From positions 1-36,746 of the forward strand of contig NZ_JACBXA010000035.1 of the NCBI RefSeq assembly GCF_013870515.1: a DNA stretch of 36,746 bases, read 5' to 3'. The DNA is from Streptomyces albidus (ex Kaewkla and Franco 2022). Lineage in GTDB: Bacteria; Actinomycetota; Actinomycetes; Streptomycetales; Streptomycetaceae. Every line of letters starts with the position of its first letter. Position 1 is the stretch's first letter. The translations under genes were made by a program, and so were the position numbers. Below the pieces are notes generated by a model that worked only from the letters and a program-made list of their open reading frames with translations, was not told the DNA's origin and made no database searches. Positions 15,265-23,270 of the stretch are shown one piece after another.

Positions 15265-16427
15265 CATCCGGGCGGCGGCTGCCGCTGGAGGGAATCACCG
15301 TCGTCGCACTCGAACAGGCCGTCGCGGCCCCCTACTCCACCCGTCAGCTCGCCGACCTCGGCGCACGGGTGATCAAGATCGAGCGGCCGGACGGCGGCGA
15401 CTTCGCCCGGGGATACGACCACGCCGTGCGAGGCGGATCGAGCGCGTTCCTCTGGCTCAACCGCGGCAAGGAGTCAGTACAGCTCGACCTGAAGGACTCC
15501 GCGGACCGCGAGGACCTGGACCGCCTGCTGGAACGTGCCGACGTGATGGTCGCCAACCTCGCCCCCTCGGCGCTCGGGCGGCTCCGGCTCGACGCGGACA
15601 CGCTGCGGGAACGCCACCCCGACCTCATCGTCTGCCTCATCTCCGGCTACGCGCCCGGCGGTCCGCTCGCGGAGAAGAAGGCGTACGACGCACTCATCCA
15701 GGCCGAGGCCGGAGTGATGTCGCTGACCGGCACACCCGGCGCACCGGCCAAGGTCGGCGTGTCCATCGCCGACATCGCGGCCGGCAGCCACGCCCTGAGC
15801 GGCGTCCTGGCCGCCATCCGGCACCGCGACCTGACCGGGGAGGCGCTGCCCGTCAGGGTCTCCCTCTTCGACGCCCTCACCGAGTGGATGGCGCACCCGC
15901 TCTACTACACGCTCCACGGCGGTTCCGCCCCGGTCCCGATGGGGACCTCGCACCCGGCGATCGCGCCCTACGGCGCCTTCACCGCGGCGGACGAGGCAGC
16001 GTTGCTGATCGCCGTCCAGAACGAGCGCGAATGGGTGCGGCTGTGCGCGGACGTGCTGGAGGCCCCCGGCCTCGCAGCCGACGAGCGCTTCCGCTCCAAC
16101 CCCGACCGGGTGGCCAACCGCGCGGCCCTCGACGCGGCCCTCGGCGAGCGTTTCGCCGCCTACCCGTCGAGCACGCTGACCGAGCGTCTCGACGGCGCCG
16201 GCGTCGCCTGGGGCCGCATGACCGCGATGACCGACCTGGCCGCACACCCCGAACTCGCCCGCGACGACCGGTGGATGGACACCCCGACGGCTCAAGGGAG
16301 CGTACGCACGCTGCGCCCGCCGGGCATTCCGGGTGACCGGGCCGCCGAAGGCGGCGCCGTGCCGGCCCTCGGCCAGCACACCGCTTCCGTACTCGCCGAG
16401 ATCCACGCCGCGGAGGGAGACCGATGA
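15261..16427 (+). CDS. CaiB/BaiF-type (class III) CoA-transferase
   Basis: This 388-residue enzyme moves CoA from a donor such as succinyl-CoA onto a free carboxylic acid. It shows the N-terminal VVALEQAVAAPYSTRQLADLGARV, the nucleotide-contact region LNRGKESVQLDL, and the catalytic aspartate Asp143 in AYDALIQAEAGVMSLTG. Length is normal for the family. The ATG overlaps the lyase stop, and its own stop overlaps the MaoC start, so the three are probably translated together. In this context it would activate itaconate, mesaconate or a similar C5 dicarboxylate. The acid is not shown by sequence alone. Confidence 0.9.
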   Translation: MTSGRRLPLEGITVVALEQAVAAPYSTRQLADLGARVIKIERPDGGDFARGYDHAVRGGSSAFLWLNRGKESVQLDLKDSADREDLDRLLERADVMVANLAPSALGRLRLDADTLRERHPDLIVCLISGYAPGGPLAEKKAYDALIQAEAGVMSLTGTPGAPAKVGVSIADIAAGSHALSGVLAAIRHRDLTGEALPVRVSLFDALTEWMAHPLYYTLHGGSAPVPMGTSHPAIAPYGAFTAADEAALLIAVQNEREWVRLCADVLEAPGLAADERFRSNPDRVANRAALDAALGERFAAYPSSTLTERLDGAGVAWGRMTAMTDLAAHPELARDDRWMDTPTAQGSVRTLRPPGIPGDRAAEGGAVPALGQHTASVLAEIHAAEGDR

Positions 16428-16918
16428 CGATCCACACCGGCTGGCAGGGGCGCTACTACGAGGACTTCGTCGTCGGGGACGTCTTCGAGCACCCGCTGGG
16501 CCGCACCGTGACCACGACGGACAACGTCTGGTTCACGCTGCTCACGCAGAACACGGCGCCCTTGCACTTCGACCACGAGTACGCGCGCCGCACCGAGTTC
16601 GGCAAACCGCTCGTCAACTCCACCTTCACGCTGTCTCTCGTGGCCGGCCAGAGCGTCACGGACGTCTCCCAGAACGTCTTCGCCAACCTGGGCTGGGAGC
16701 GGATCACCCTGCCCAACCCGGTCTTCGAAGGCGACACCGTCCACTCCAGGTCGAGCGTCGTCGAGGCAAGGGAGTCGGCCTCCCGCCCGACGCTGGGCGT
16801 CGTCACCGTGCGCACCACCGGCTACAAGCAGACCGGCGAGGTCGTCATCGAGTTCACCAGGACGCTGCTGGTCTACAAGCGCGGCCACGGTCCGCGCCAC
16901 GAGGGGGAAGCGAGTTGA
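16424..16918 (+). CDS. MaoC-family enoyl-CoA hydratase
   Basis: This 164-residue hot-dog-fold hydratase adds water across the double bond of an enoyl-CoA. The hydratase signature is clear: Asp33 in TTTDNVWFTL, Asn43, His48 and Asp50 in QNTAPLHFDHEYA, then TEFGKPLVNSTFTL. This version resembles mesaconyl-/itaconyl-CoA hydratases. The ATG at 16424 overlaps the CoA-transferase stop. It would make citramalyl-CoA, or a methylmalyl-CoA, as the substrate of the CitE-like lyase encoded two genes upstream. Confidence 0.88.
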   Translation: MTIHTGWQGRYYEDFVVGDVFEHPLGRTVTTTDNVWFTLLTQNTAPLHFDHEYARRTEFGKPLVNSTFTLSLVAGQSVTDVSQNVFANLGWERITLPNPVFEGDTVHSRSSVVEARESASRPTLGVVTVRTTGYKQTGEVVIEFTRTLLVYKRGHGPRHEGEAS

Positions 16919-18063
16919 GCACCGAACTGCGCCGCGATCTGCGCCAGTTGATCGACCGCATCTGCGGCGACTACCCGGACGCCTACTGGCGCGAGGTCGA
17001 CGCCGAACGCCGCTACCCCGAGGAGTTCGTCGACGCGCTGACGGGCACGGGCTGTCTCGGCGCACTCGTACCGGAGACGTACGGCGGCCTCGGTCTCGGC
17101 ATCGGCGACGCCTCCGTCATCCTCGAAGGGATCAACGCGAACGGCGGCAACGCGGGGCCCGTCCACGCGCAGCTGTACACCATGGGCTCCCTGCTGCGGC
17201 ACGGCAGCGAGGAGCAGAAGGAGCGGTATCTGCCGTCGATCGCGTCCGGAGAGCTGCGACTGCAGGCGTTCGGGGTTACCGAACCGAGTGCCGGCACGGA
17301 CACCACCAGCATCCGCACCACCGCGACGCGCACCGACGACGGCTACGTCGTCAACGGGCAGAAGGTCTTCATCTCCCGCGTCCAGCACTCCGACCTCATG
17401 TTGCTGCTGGCCCGCACGACGCCGCAGGAGAGCGCGGCGAAGAAGTCCGACGGCATCTCGCTGTTCCTGATCGACCTGCGCGAGGCGGAAGGCGTCGACC
17501 TGCGGCCCATCAGGACGATGGTCAACCACGAGACCAACGAGGTCTTCTTCGACAACGTCCACATCCCGGCCGACAGCCTGATCGGTGAAGAGGGGCGCGG
17601 CTTCCGCTACGTCCTGGACGGGATGAACGCGGAGCGCATCCTGATCGCCGCCGAATGCATCGGTGACGGCCGTTGGTTCGTCCGCAGGGCCGCGCAGTAC
17701 GGCAGCGAGCGCGTCGTCTTCGACCGTCCCATCGGCCAGAACCAGGGCGTGCAGTTCCCCATCGCCAAGGCGCACGTGCACGTGGAGGCCGCGGACCTGA
17801 TGCGCTGGCGCGCCTGCGACCTCTTCGACGAGGGCGAGGCCTGCGGGGCGGAGGCCAACATGGCCAAGCTGCTGGCGGCCGACGCCTCCTGGGAGGCCGC
17901 GAACGCCGCGCTGCAGACCCACGGCGGCTACGGCTTCGCCGCCGAGTACGACATCGAGCGGAAGTTCCGCGAGACGCGGCTCTACCAGGTCGCACCCGTC
18001 TCGACCAACCTCATCCTCTCCTACATCGGCCAGCACGTGCTGAAGATGCCGCGATCGTTCTGA
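16915..18063 (+). CDS. Acyl-CoA dehydrogenase, TTG start
   Basis: This 382-residue flavoenzyme of the acyl-CoA dehydrogenase family forms a double bond in an acyl-CoA. It has the FAD-binding stretch FGVTEPSAGTDTTSIRT and the late HGGYGFAAEYDIERKFRE. At the position where medium-chain enzymes carry the catalytic Glu (in YEGT) it reads LYQVAPVSTN; a Glu at residue 240 (MNAERIL) is in the place used by isovaleryl-CoA dehydrogenase and is the likely base. The TTG at 16915 overlaps the MaoC stop; no ATG or GTG in frame gives a better full-length protein. It could feed a saturated acid such as methylsuccinyl-CoA into the same route. Confidence 0.88.
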   Translation: MSTELRRDLRQLIDRICGDYPDAYWREVDAERRYPEEFVDALTGTGCLGALVPETYGGLGLGIGDASVILEGINANGGNAGPVHAQLYTMGSLLRHGSEEQKERYLPSIASGELRLQAFGVTEPSAGTDTTSIRTTATRTDDGYVVNGQKVFISRVQHSDLMLLLARTTPQESAAKKSDGISLFLIDLREAEGVDLRPIRTMVNHETNEVFFDNVHIPADSLIGEEGRGFRYVLDGMNAERILIAAECIGDGRWFVRRAAQYGSERVVFDRPIGQNQGVQFPIAKAHVHVEAADLMRWRACDLFDEGEACGAEANMAKLLAADASWEAANAALQTHGGYGFAAEYDIERKFRETRLYQVAPVSTNLILSYIGQHVLKMPRSF

Positions 18064-18067
18064 CCCG

Positions 18068-18103
18068 TCCACCGAACCGCCCACCGAACTGTCCACCGAA
18101 CCG
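18068..18103 (+). repeat. Three tandem 12-bp repeats
   Basis: TCCACCGAACCG (18068-18079), CCCACCGAACTG (18080-18091) and TCCACCGAACCG (18092-18103) are direct repeats filling most of the 58-nt gap between the dehydrogenase and LLM genes. This is the longest gap inside the operon. The repeats have no stem potential of note. Confidence 0.8.
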
Positions 18104-18121
18104 AGAAGAGGCGCCGCCGAC

Positions 18122-19129
18122 ATGCGTTCAGGCCCCGGCTACGGACTCGTCCTGTGCAGCCAGTTCACGTCCGACGACGACGTCGTGGCGCGCTTCGACG
18201 AGCAGTTGGAGCAGGTGCGCTTCGCACGCGACGCCGGCTTCTCCTCGGTGTGGGCGACCCAGCACTACCTGGCTGACCCCTTCCAGTACCTGCATCCTCT
18301 GGCGGTGCTCTCACGGATCGTGCCGGAGTCCGGCGACATGCGGATCGGAACGGCGATCACGCTGATGGCGCTCGGCAACCCCGTCGACCTGGCCGAGGAA
18401 CTCGCCACCCTGGACATCATCAGCGGCGGGAGACTCACCGTCGGAGCCGGACTGGGCTACCGCGACGTGGAGTTCGACGCGTTCGGCGTCCCCCCGCAGG
18501 GCAGGCTCCGCCGCTTCCTCGACAACCTGGACGTGGTCCGGCGGCTGTGGACCGAGGACGAGGTGACCTTCAGCAACGACGCCGTGAAGCTGGAGGGCGT
18601 CCGCCCGGTCCTGCGCCCCGTCCAGCGTCCCCATCCGCCGCTCTGGCTGGCCGGCCACACCGATCAGGCCCTGCGGCGTACGGCGAGGATGGGCTTCCCG
18701 TGGATCGCCGCGGCCGCGCACGTGGACCGCGACTACCTGCATCAGCAGGTGGCGACGTACCGCGCCGCGTGTGCCGAATCCGGCGTGGACGAGCCCCGGA
18801 TCCAGGTGCTTCAGGAGATCTACGTCGGCGAGAGCGAGGAGTCGGCGGTCGAGGACGTACGCGCCGCCTTGACGGTGAAGTACGACGCGTACCGGGCCTG
18901 GGGGCAGGACCAGGTGCTTCCCGCGTCGCAGAGCTTCGATGCGGAGTTCGACAAGCTGCGGCAGGGCCGGTTCATCCTCGGCGACGCGGCGAGCTGCCGA
19001 GCGCAGCTCGCCGATCTCATCCACCACGTCGCCCCCGAGAACATCCTGCTCCGCCCCCAGTGGCCCGGGATGCCGCACGAGCAGGTCATGGCCAGCTTGA
19101 AACGTCTGACGGACGAGGTACTGCAATGA
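18122..19129 (+). CDS. LLM-class flavin-dependent oxidoreductase
   Basis: This 335-residue protein is of the bacterial luciferase-like monooxygenase family, which uses FMN or F420. Family features include GFSSVWATQHY, GTAITLMALGNPVDLAEELATLDIISGGRLTVGAGLGY and PPLWLAGHTDQALRRTARMG. The ATG follows GAGAAGAGG, and the stop overlaps the dctP start (ATGA). No LLM enzyme is part of the standard three-step itaconate pathway. It may oxidise or repair a pathway intermediate, or widen the substrate range. The substrate and cofactor choice cannot be read from sequence. Confidence 0.85.
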   Translation: MRSGPGYGLVLCSQFTSDDDVVARFDEQLEQVRFARDAGFSSVWATQHYLADPFQYLHPLAVLSRIVPESGDMRIGTAITLMALGNPVDLAEELATLDIISGGRLTVGAGLGYRDVEFDAFGVPPQGRLRRFLDNLDVVRRLWTEDEVTFSNDAVKLEGVRPVLRPVQRPHPPLWLAGHTDQALRRTARMGFPWIAAAAHVDRDYLHQQVATYRAACAESGVDEPRIQVLQEIYVGESEESAVEDVRAALTVKYDAYRAWGQDQVLPASQSFDAEFDKLRQGRFILGDAASCRAQLADLIHHVAPENILLRPQWPGMPHEQVMASLKRLTDEVLQ

Positions 19130-20160
19130 ACACAAGAGAGATCCGGCGGCGCAGTCTCCTCTCGGCTGCGGGATTCGGCCTGGTCGCCGCCGCCGCGCCC
19201 GCGTGCGCCCCGGCGAGCGCCGGACCGGAACGCAAGTCCACCGTGGCGACGTACATCCCCTCGTCCTACGGCGATCTGTATCCCGGCATCGAGAAGTTCG
19301 TCGACGTGACGACGGAACGAAGCGGCGGGCGGATGTCCCTGGAGATGTTCGACTCGGGCAGCCTCCTGGGCGCCGAGCAACTCCTTCCGGGACTGCTGAG
19401 CGGCGTCGCCGACGTGATCTTCCAGACGAGTTCCTACGTGTCCTCGACCTATCCCGTACTCGGCGCGATGGAACTGCCGTTCATCACGGAGGACTACGAC
19501 AAGCTCCGTCGTGCCATCGCGCCCGGGCGCCCCCAGTACGAGCTGATCAACAAGAAGCTCGCACCGAAGGGCGTGCGCATCCTCGGCGGCATGCCGACGA
19601 CGTTCGAGTACCTGTGGACCGTCGACAAGCCGATACGCAAACCGGAGGACGTGCGGGGTATGCGCCTGCGCGTCGCCGGTGAGATCGAGGGCGAGACCGT
19701 GAAGGCGCTCGGCGGAGCCCCCGTCACGATGGGCTCCGCGGAGGTCTACGAGGCGCTGGAACGCCGCACCATCGACGGGCTCGTGAGCTACATCGGCACC
19801 GTCGTCTCCCGCGACCTGCAGAAGATCGTCAGGTACGGCACCGCCGGGCACTTCGGCGCGTACACCGTCGACGCCTACTGCCGCAGCGACTGGTACGAGC
19901 AGCAGGACCCGACGGTGCGCAGGGCTCTGGACTCCGCCGGCCGGGCGCTCTACGAGGACGGCACCGACAACATGTACAAGGTCCACACCAAGGACTACCT
20001 CCCGAAGGTGGAAGCCGCAGGTGTGGAGCTCATCAGGCCCGACAAGGCCGGAATGGCGGCCTTCCGCAAGGCGATCGCTCCCGTGCACGGGCGCTGGAAG
20101 CAGCATCTCGGTGATCCCGCCACCGCGGAAGCGGCCGTCGAATCCATCCGGAAGGCATGA
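19126..20160 (+). CDS. dctP: TRAP transporter solute-binding protein (DctP family)
   Basis: This 344-residue extracellular receptor captures carboxylates for a TRAP transporter. The N-terminus has a twin-arginine run (RRRSLL, Arg7-Arg9), a hydrophobic stretch and a lipobox-like AAPAC with Cys27, suggesting an exported lipoprotein. The mature part has the DctP pattern, with FDSGSLLGAEQLLPGL and GMRLRVAG; Arg182 corresponds to the conserved arginine that pairs with the substrate carboxylate. The ATG overlaps the LLM stop. The operon context points to a C5 dicarboxylate ligand. Confidence 0.92.
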   Translation: MNTREIRRRSLLSAAGFGLVAAAAPACAPASAGPERKSTVATYIPSSYGDLYPGIEKFVDVTTERSGGRMSLEMFDSGSLLGAEQLLPGLLSGVADVIFQTSSYVSSTYPVLGAMELPFITEDYDKLRRAIAPGRPQYELINKKLAPKGVRILGGMPTTFEYLWTVDKPIRKPEDVRGMRLRVAGEIEGETVKALGGAPVTMGSAEVYEALERRTIDGLVSYIGTVVSRDLQKIVRYGTAGHFGAYTVDAYCRSDWYEQQDPTVRRALDSAGRALYEDGTDNMYKVHTKDYLPKVEAAGVELIRPDKAGMAAFRKAIAPVHGRWKQHLGDPATAEAAVESIRKA

Positions 20161-20170
20161 GGGGTCCGGC

Positions 20171-20773
20171 ATGACTGCACTGAACACGATCCGCAAGTAC
20201 GTGCTGGCGGCTGCCCTCGCGCTGGCCGTCGTGGCCATGGTGGTCGTCGGCCTGATGATGGCGACGATCACTTACGACGTCATCGTCCGCTTCACCTTCT
20301 CCGCGCCGACGGACTGGGCGTTCCCGCTCAACGCGGCCGGAGTTCTCACCTCGACGTCGCTGGCCGTCCCGTACCTGTACGCCAAGGGCCGGCACATCTC
20401 CATGGACCTGGTGCACCGGTCTCTGCCGGGCGGGGCACGCCGAGGGGCGGATCTCGTGACCGCGGCCGCCACGGCGTTCCTCGGCCTGGTCCTCACCGTC
20501 ACCGCGTTCCGCTCGATGACGATCGCGATCGAGGGCGGGCTCACGGGATCCGGCACGTTCAGCATCCCCCTGTGGATTCCCGATGCCGTGCTGTTCGTCA
20601 CCGGTGTCCTGCTGACCCTCGTGGCCGTGCTCTTCCCGCCGGGCGGCACGGACGACGGCCCGGCGGACGGCACTGAGCCCGGGACCGCCCCCGAACCCTC
20701 CCCCGAAGAGGCCACGGCCGGTCACGGCGACCGCGGGTCTTCCGCCGCCGGCGAAGGAGAGCAGAAGTCATGA
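20171..20773 (+). CDS. dctQ: TRAP transporter small membrane subunit (DctQ family)
   Basis: This 200-residue protein has four hydrophobic segments, with MMATITYDVIVRFTF in the first and GRHISMDLV in the middle, as in DctQ. It joins the large DctM subunit in the membrane to form the ion-driven importer. The C-terminal 45 or so residues are Gly/Pro/Glu/Asp-rich and probably disordered; most DctQ proteins lack such a tail. The ATG lies 10 nt after the dctP stop, and the stop overlaps the dctM start. Confidence 0.9.
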   Translation: MTALNTIRKYVLAAALALAVVAMVVVGLMMATITYDVIVRFTFSAPTDWAFPLNAAGVLTSTSLAVPYLYAKGRHISMDLVHRSLPGGARRGADLVTAAATAFLGLVLTVTAFRSMTIAIEGGLTGSGTFSIPLWIPDAVLFVTGVLLTLVAVLFPPGGTDDGPADGTEPGTAPEPSPEEATAGHGDRGSSAAGEGEQKS

Positions 20774-22077
20774 TGTCCGACGCCGGTATCGCGGCCCTCG
20801 CGGTCGTACTCCTCCTGCTCCTCATCGCCATGCGCGCGCCGATCTTCGTGGCGCTCGCCGTCGCCGGCATCGCGGGCCTGATCGGCCTCAACGGCCTGTC
20901 CGGCGTGGAGTTGATCCCCCTGTCGCTGGTGGCGCAGCTGCAGAACTACGCACTCGTCGCGGCGCCCCTGTACATCCTGCTCGGTGAGGTGCTCGCCGTC
21001 AGCGGCCTGGGCCGCGACCTGTTCGGCGCCGCCCACCGCTGGTTCAACAGGGTCCCCGCCGGCCTGGGCGCCTCGGCCATCGGCTCGTCCACCGTGTTCG
21101 GAGCGATGTCCGGAGTGAGCATCTCCTCGGTCGCGGTGATCGGCAGGATGGCGGTCCCGGAGATGCTCAGCCGCGGTTACCGCCCGTCGTTCGCGAGCGG
21201 CACGGTGACCGCCTCCGGCGCCCTGGCGATGCTCATCCCGCCGAGCCTGATGTTCATCCTGTACTCGTCGGTGACGGGCGTGAGCATCGCGTCGCTGTTC
21301 GCCGGCGGACTGATACCCGGCCTGCTGCTCGCCGCGTTCATGATCCTTTACGTGGTCCTGCGGGCGAAGACCGCACCGGCCAACGCACCTGTGTCGGAAG
21401 AGCGGTTCACCTGGCGGGAACGCTTCGTGGCGCTCGGGAAGATCTCGCCGGCGCTGGGGCTCGTCCTGCTGGTCCTCGGCTCGATCTACACCGGACTCGC
21501 GACACCGACGGAGGCCGCGGCCGTCGGCGCTCTGGCCGCGTTCGCCGTGACCGGATGGGTCTACCGCAAGCTGGGCTGGGCCAACCTCAAGACCATCTTC
21601 TCCTCCACCGCGCACGTGAGCGCGTCGGTGCTGGCGATCGTCGGTGCGGCGTTCATCTTCACGCAGATGCTCGTGGCGGCGCGCATCCCGGACGCGGTCT
21701 CCAGCTTCGTGGTGGGCCTGGAGGTCTCGCGCTATCTGGTGATCGCAGCGATCATGATCGTGCTCGTACTGCTCGGGTGCCTCGTCGACGCCGCGTCGCT
21801 GCTGCTCGTCGTGACACCGATCCTGGTGCCCGCGATCGAAGGACTGGGCTTCGACCCCCTGTGGTTCGGCGTGCTGCTCGTGGTCAACCTGGAGATGGCG
21901 GTGATCACGCCACCGGTGGGCCTGAACCTCTACACCATGAAATCCGTGGTGCCCGAGCTGGACCTCGCCGACATCTTCCGCGGCGTCATCCCCTACCTGG
22001 CCATCGAAGCCGCGATGCTGGCCCTGGTCACCGCCGTACCCGAACTGGCCACCTGGCTCCCGGAGGTCCTCCAGTGA
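20770..22077 (+). CDS. dctM: TRAP transporter large permease subunit (DctM family)
   Basis: This 435-residue protein with about twelve hydrophobic segments is the transport channel. Clear family stretches are YILLGEVLAVSGLGRDLF, STVFGAMSGVSISSVAVIG, TASGALAMLIPPSLMFILYS and MAVITPPVGLNLYTM. The start ATGATG overlaps the dctQ stop; translation may begin at 20770 or 20773. The 3' end overlaps the GTG of the MmgE/PrpD gene. TRAP systems are driven by a sodium gradient and use a binding protein, here DctP encoded two genes upstream. Confidence 0.94.
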   Translation: MMSDAGIAALAVVLLLLLIAMRAPIFVALAVAGIAGLIGLNGLSGVELIPLSLVAQLQNYALVAAPLYILLGEVLAVSGLGRDLFGAAHRWFNRVPAGLGASAIGSSTVFGAMSGVSISSVAVIGRMAVPEMLSRGYRPSFASGTVTASGALAMLIPPSLMFILYSSVTGVSIASLFAGGLIPGLLLAAFMILYVVLRAKTAPANAPVSEERFTWRERFVALGKISPALGLVLLVLGSIYTGLATPTEAAAVGALAAFAVTGWVYRKLGWANLKTIFSSTAHVSASVLAIVGAAFIFTQMLVAARIPDAVSSFVVGLEVSRYLVIAAIMIVLVLLGCLVDAASLLLVVTPILVPAIEGLGFDPLWFGVLLVVNLEMAVITPPVGLNLYTMKSVVPELDLADIFRGVIPYLAIEAAMLALVTAVPELATWLPEVLQ

Positions 22078-23270
22078 TCGCTGCTCTGGCGGACTGGGCC
22101 GCCGAGTTCGAGCCGGACGAGGCGGACGAGGCCCTCGCCCGCAGATCGCTGATGGACACGGTCGCCGTCACCCTGGCCGCGGCCGACGACCCGGTCGTGG
22201 AACTGACGGCTGATCTGCCGGAGGCCCTTCGCTGGGCCGCGGTCGGGCATGTGCTGGACTTCGACGACGTGCACCTGCCGTCCACGTCGCACATCAGCGT
22301 CGTCTGCGCGTCCGCGACGCTCGCCACCGGAGGCGGCCCGCGCGCCTACCTCGCCGCGGCCGGAGTGATGGCGCGGCTCGGAACGGCCCTGGGCTGGAGC
22401 CACTACAGCAGCGGCTGGCACACCACCTGCACGGCCGGAGCACCGGCCGCCGCGGTCGCGGCGGGGCTCTCCCTCGGCCTGGACGCCGAAGGGCTCAAGC
22501 GGGAGATGGCGCTCGCGGTGCCGGGGGCGGGCGGCGTGCAGCGCGCGTTCGGCACCTCCGGCAAGTGCCTCCAGGTGGGGTTCGCGACCGAGGCCGGAGT
22601 ACGCGCGGCGCGGCTCGCCGCGGCAGGCGCGTCCGCCGAACCCGCGGCACTGGACCAGTGGTTCGAGCTGGTGGGAGGCGCCGGTGACCCCGACCTCTCC
22701 GGTCCCGCCGTGCCGGACGGACTGGCCGTCAAACTGCATCCCTGCTGCTACGCGATGCAGCGGCCCATCAGCGCCGCGCGCACACTGCCGTGGGACGGGA
22801 AGGACCCCGGCGACGTCACCCGGATCGTCGTCACCACACCCGAAGTCGGCATGCAGCCGCTGATCCACCACCGTCCCCGTACCGGGCTGGAGGCGAAGTT
22901 CAGCATGGAGTACGCGGTCGCCACCGCCCTCCTCGACGGCTTCCCCGGTCTCGCCGACTTCACCGACGCCGCCGCCGTACGACAGCACGCGCAGCACCTG
23001 ATCGAGCGGACGGAAGTACGTGTCACCCCCGGCGGGGAGAGCCTCATGGCGGGGGAGACGCACATCCAGCTGGAAACGGCGGACGGTTCGCAGGCCGAGG
23101 CCGCGCTGGACCTCCCGCAGGGGCATCCCCAGCGGCCGCCGAGCGACGCCGAACTGGCCGCGAAGGTCGCGTCCTGCGTGGGTGAGCAGCGCAGCCGGGA
23201 GGTCATGGATCTGACCTGGGAGAAGGCTCCGGGCCTGCTCCGGAGGAGCTTCCCGGGCTCCTCCCGGTGA
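22074..23270 (+). CDS. MmgE/PrpD family protein
   Basis: This 398-residue protein belongs to the family of 2-methylcitrate dehydratase and cis-aconitate decarboxylase (the itaconate-forming enzyme). Active-site-like motifs are present: HVLDFDDVHLPSTSH, GWHTTCTAG, GKCLQVGFA and KLHPCCYAMQ. The GTG start overlaps the dctM stop. The family members usually exceed 430 residues, so this one is somewhat short. An MmgE/PrpD gene is also part of the Pseudomonas itaconate locus. It may act on an isomer or adduct of the imported acid. The last 68 nt overlap the opposite-strand HAD gene. Confidence 0.85.
   Translation: MIAALADWAAEFEPDEADEALARRSLMDTVAVTLAAADDPVVELTADLPEALRWAAVGHVLDFDDVHLPSTSHISVVCASATLATGGGPRAYLAAAGVMARLGTALGWSHYSSGWHTTCTAGAPAAAVAAGLSLGLDAEGLKREMALAVPGAGGVQRAFGTSGKCLQVGFATEAGVRAARLAAAGASAEPAALDQWFELVGGAGDPDLSGPAVPDGLAVKLHPCCYAMQRPISAARTLPWDGKDPGDVTRIVVTTPEVGMQPLIHHRPRTGLEAKFSMEYAVATALLDGFPGLADFTDAAAVRQHAQHLIERTEVRVTPGGESLMAGETHIQLETADGSQAEAALDLPQGHPQRPPSDAELAAKVASCVGEQRSREVMDLTWEKAPGLLRRSFPGSSR

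Noticed and set aside
18068..18103. CRISPR-like repeats
   Set aside because: Three adjacent 12-bp units without spacers and no cas genes in the window; this is a simple tandem repeat.
14353..23270. Leucine, glutamate (methylaspartate) or ethylmalonyl-CoA pathway cluster
   Set aside because: No carboxylase, mutase, HMG-CoA lyase or methylaspartate enzymes are present; the transferase/hydratase/lyase trio with TRAP and MmgE/PrpD fits C5 dicarboxylate use better.
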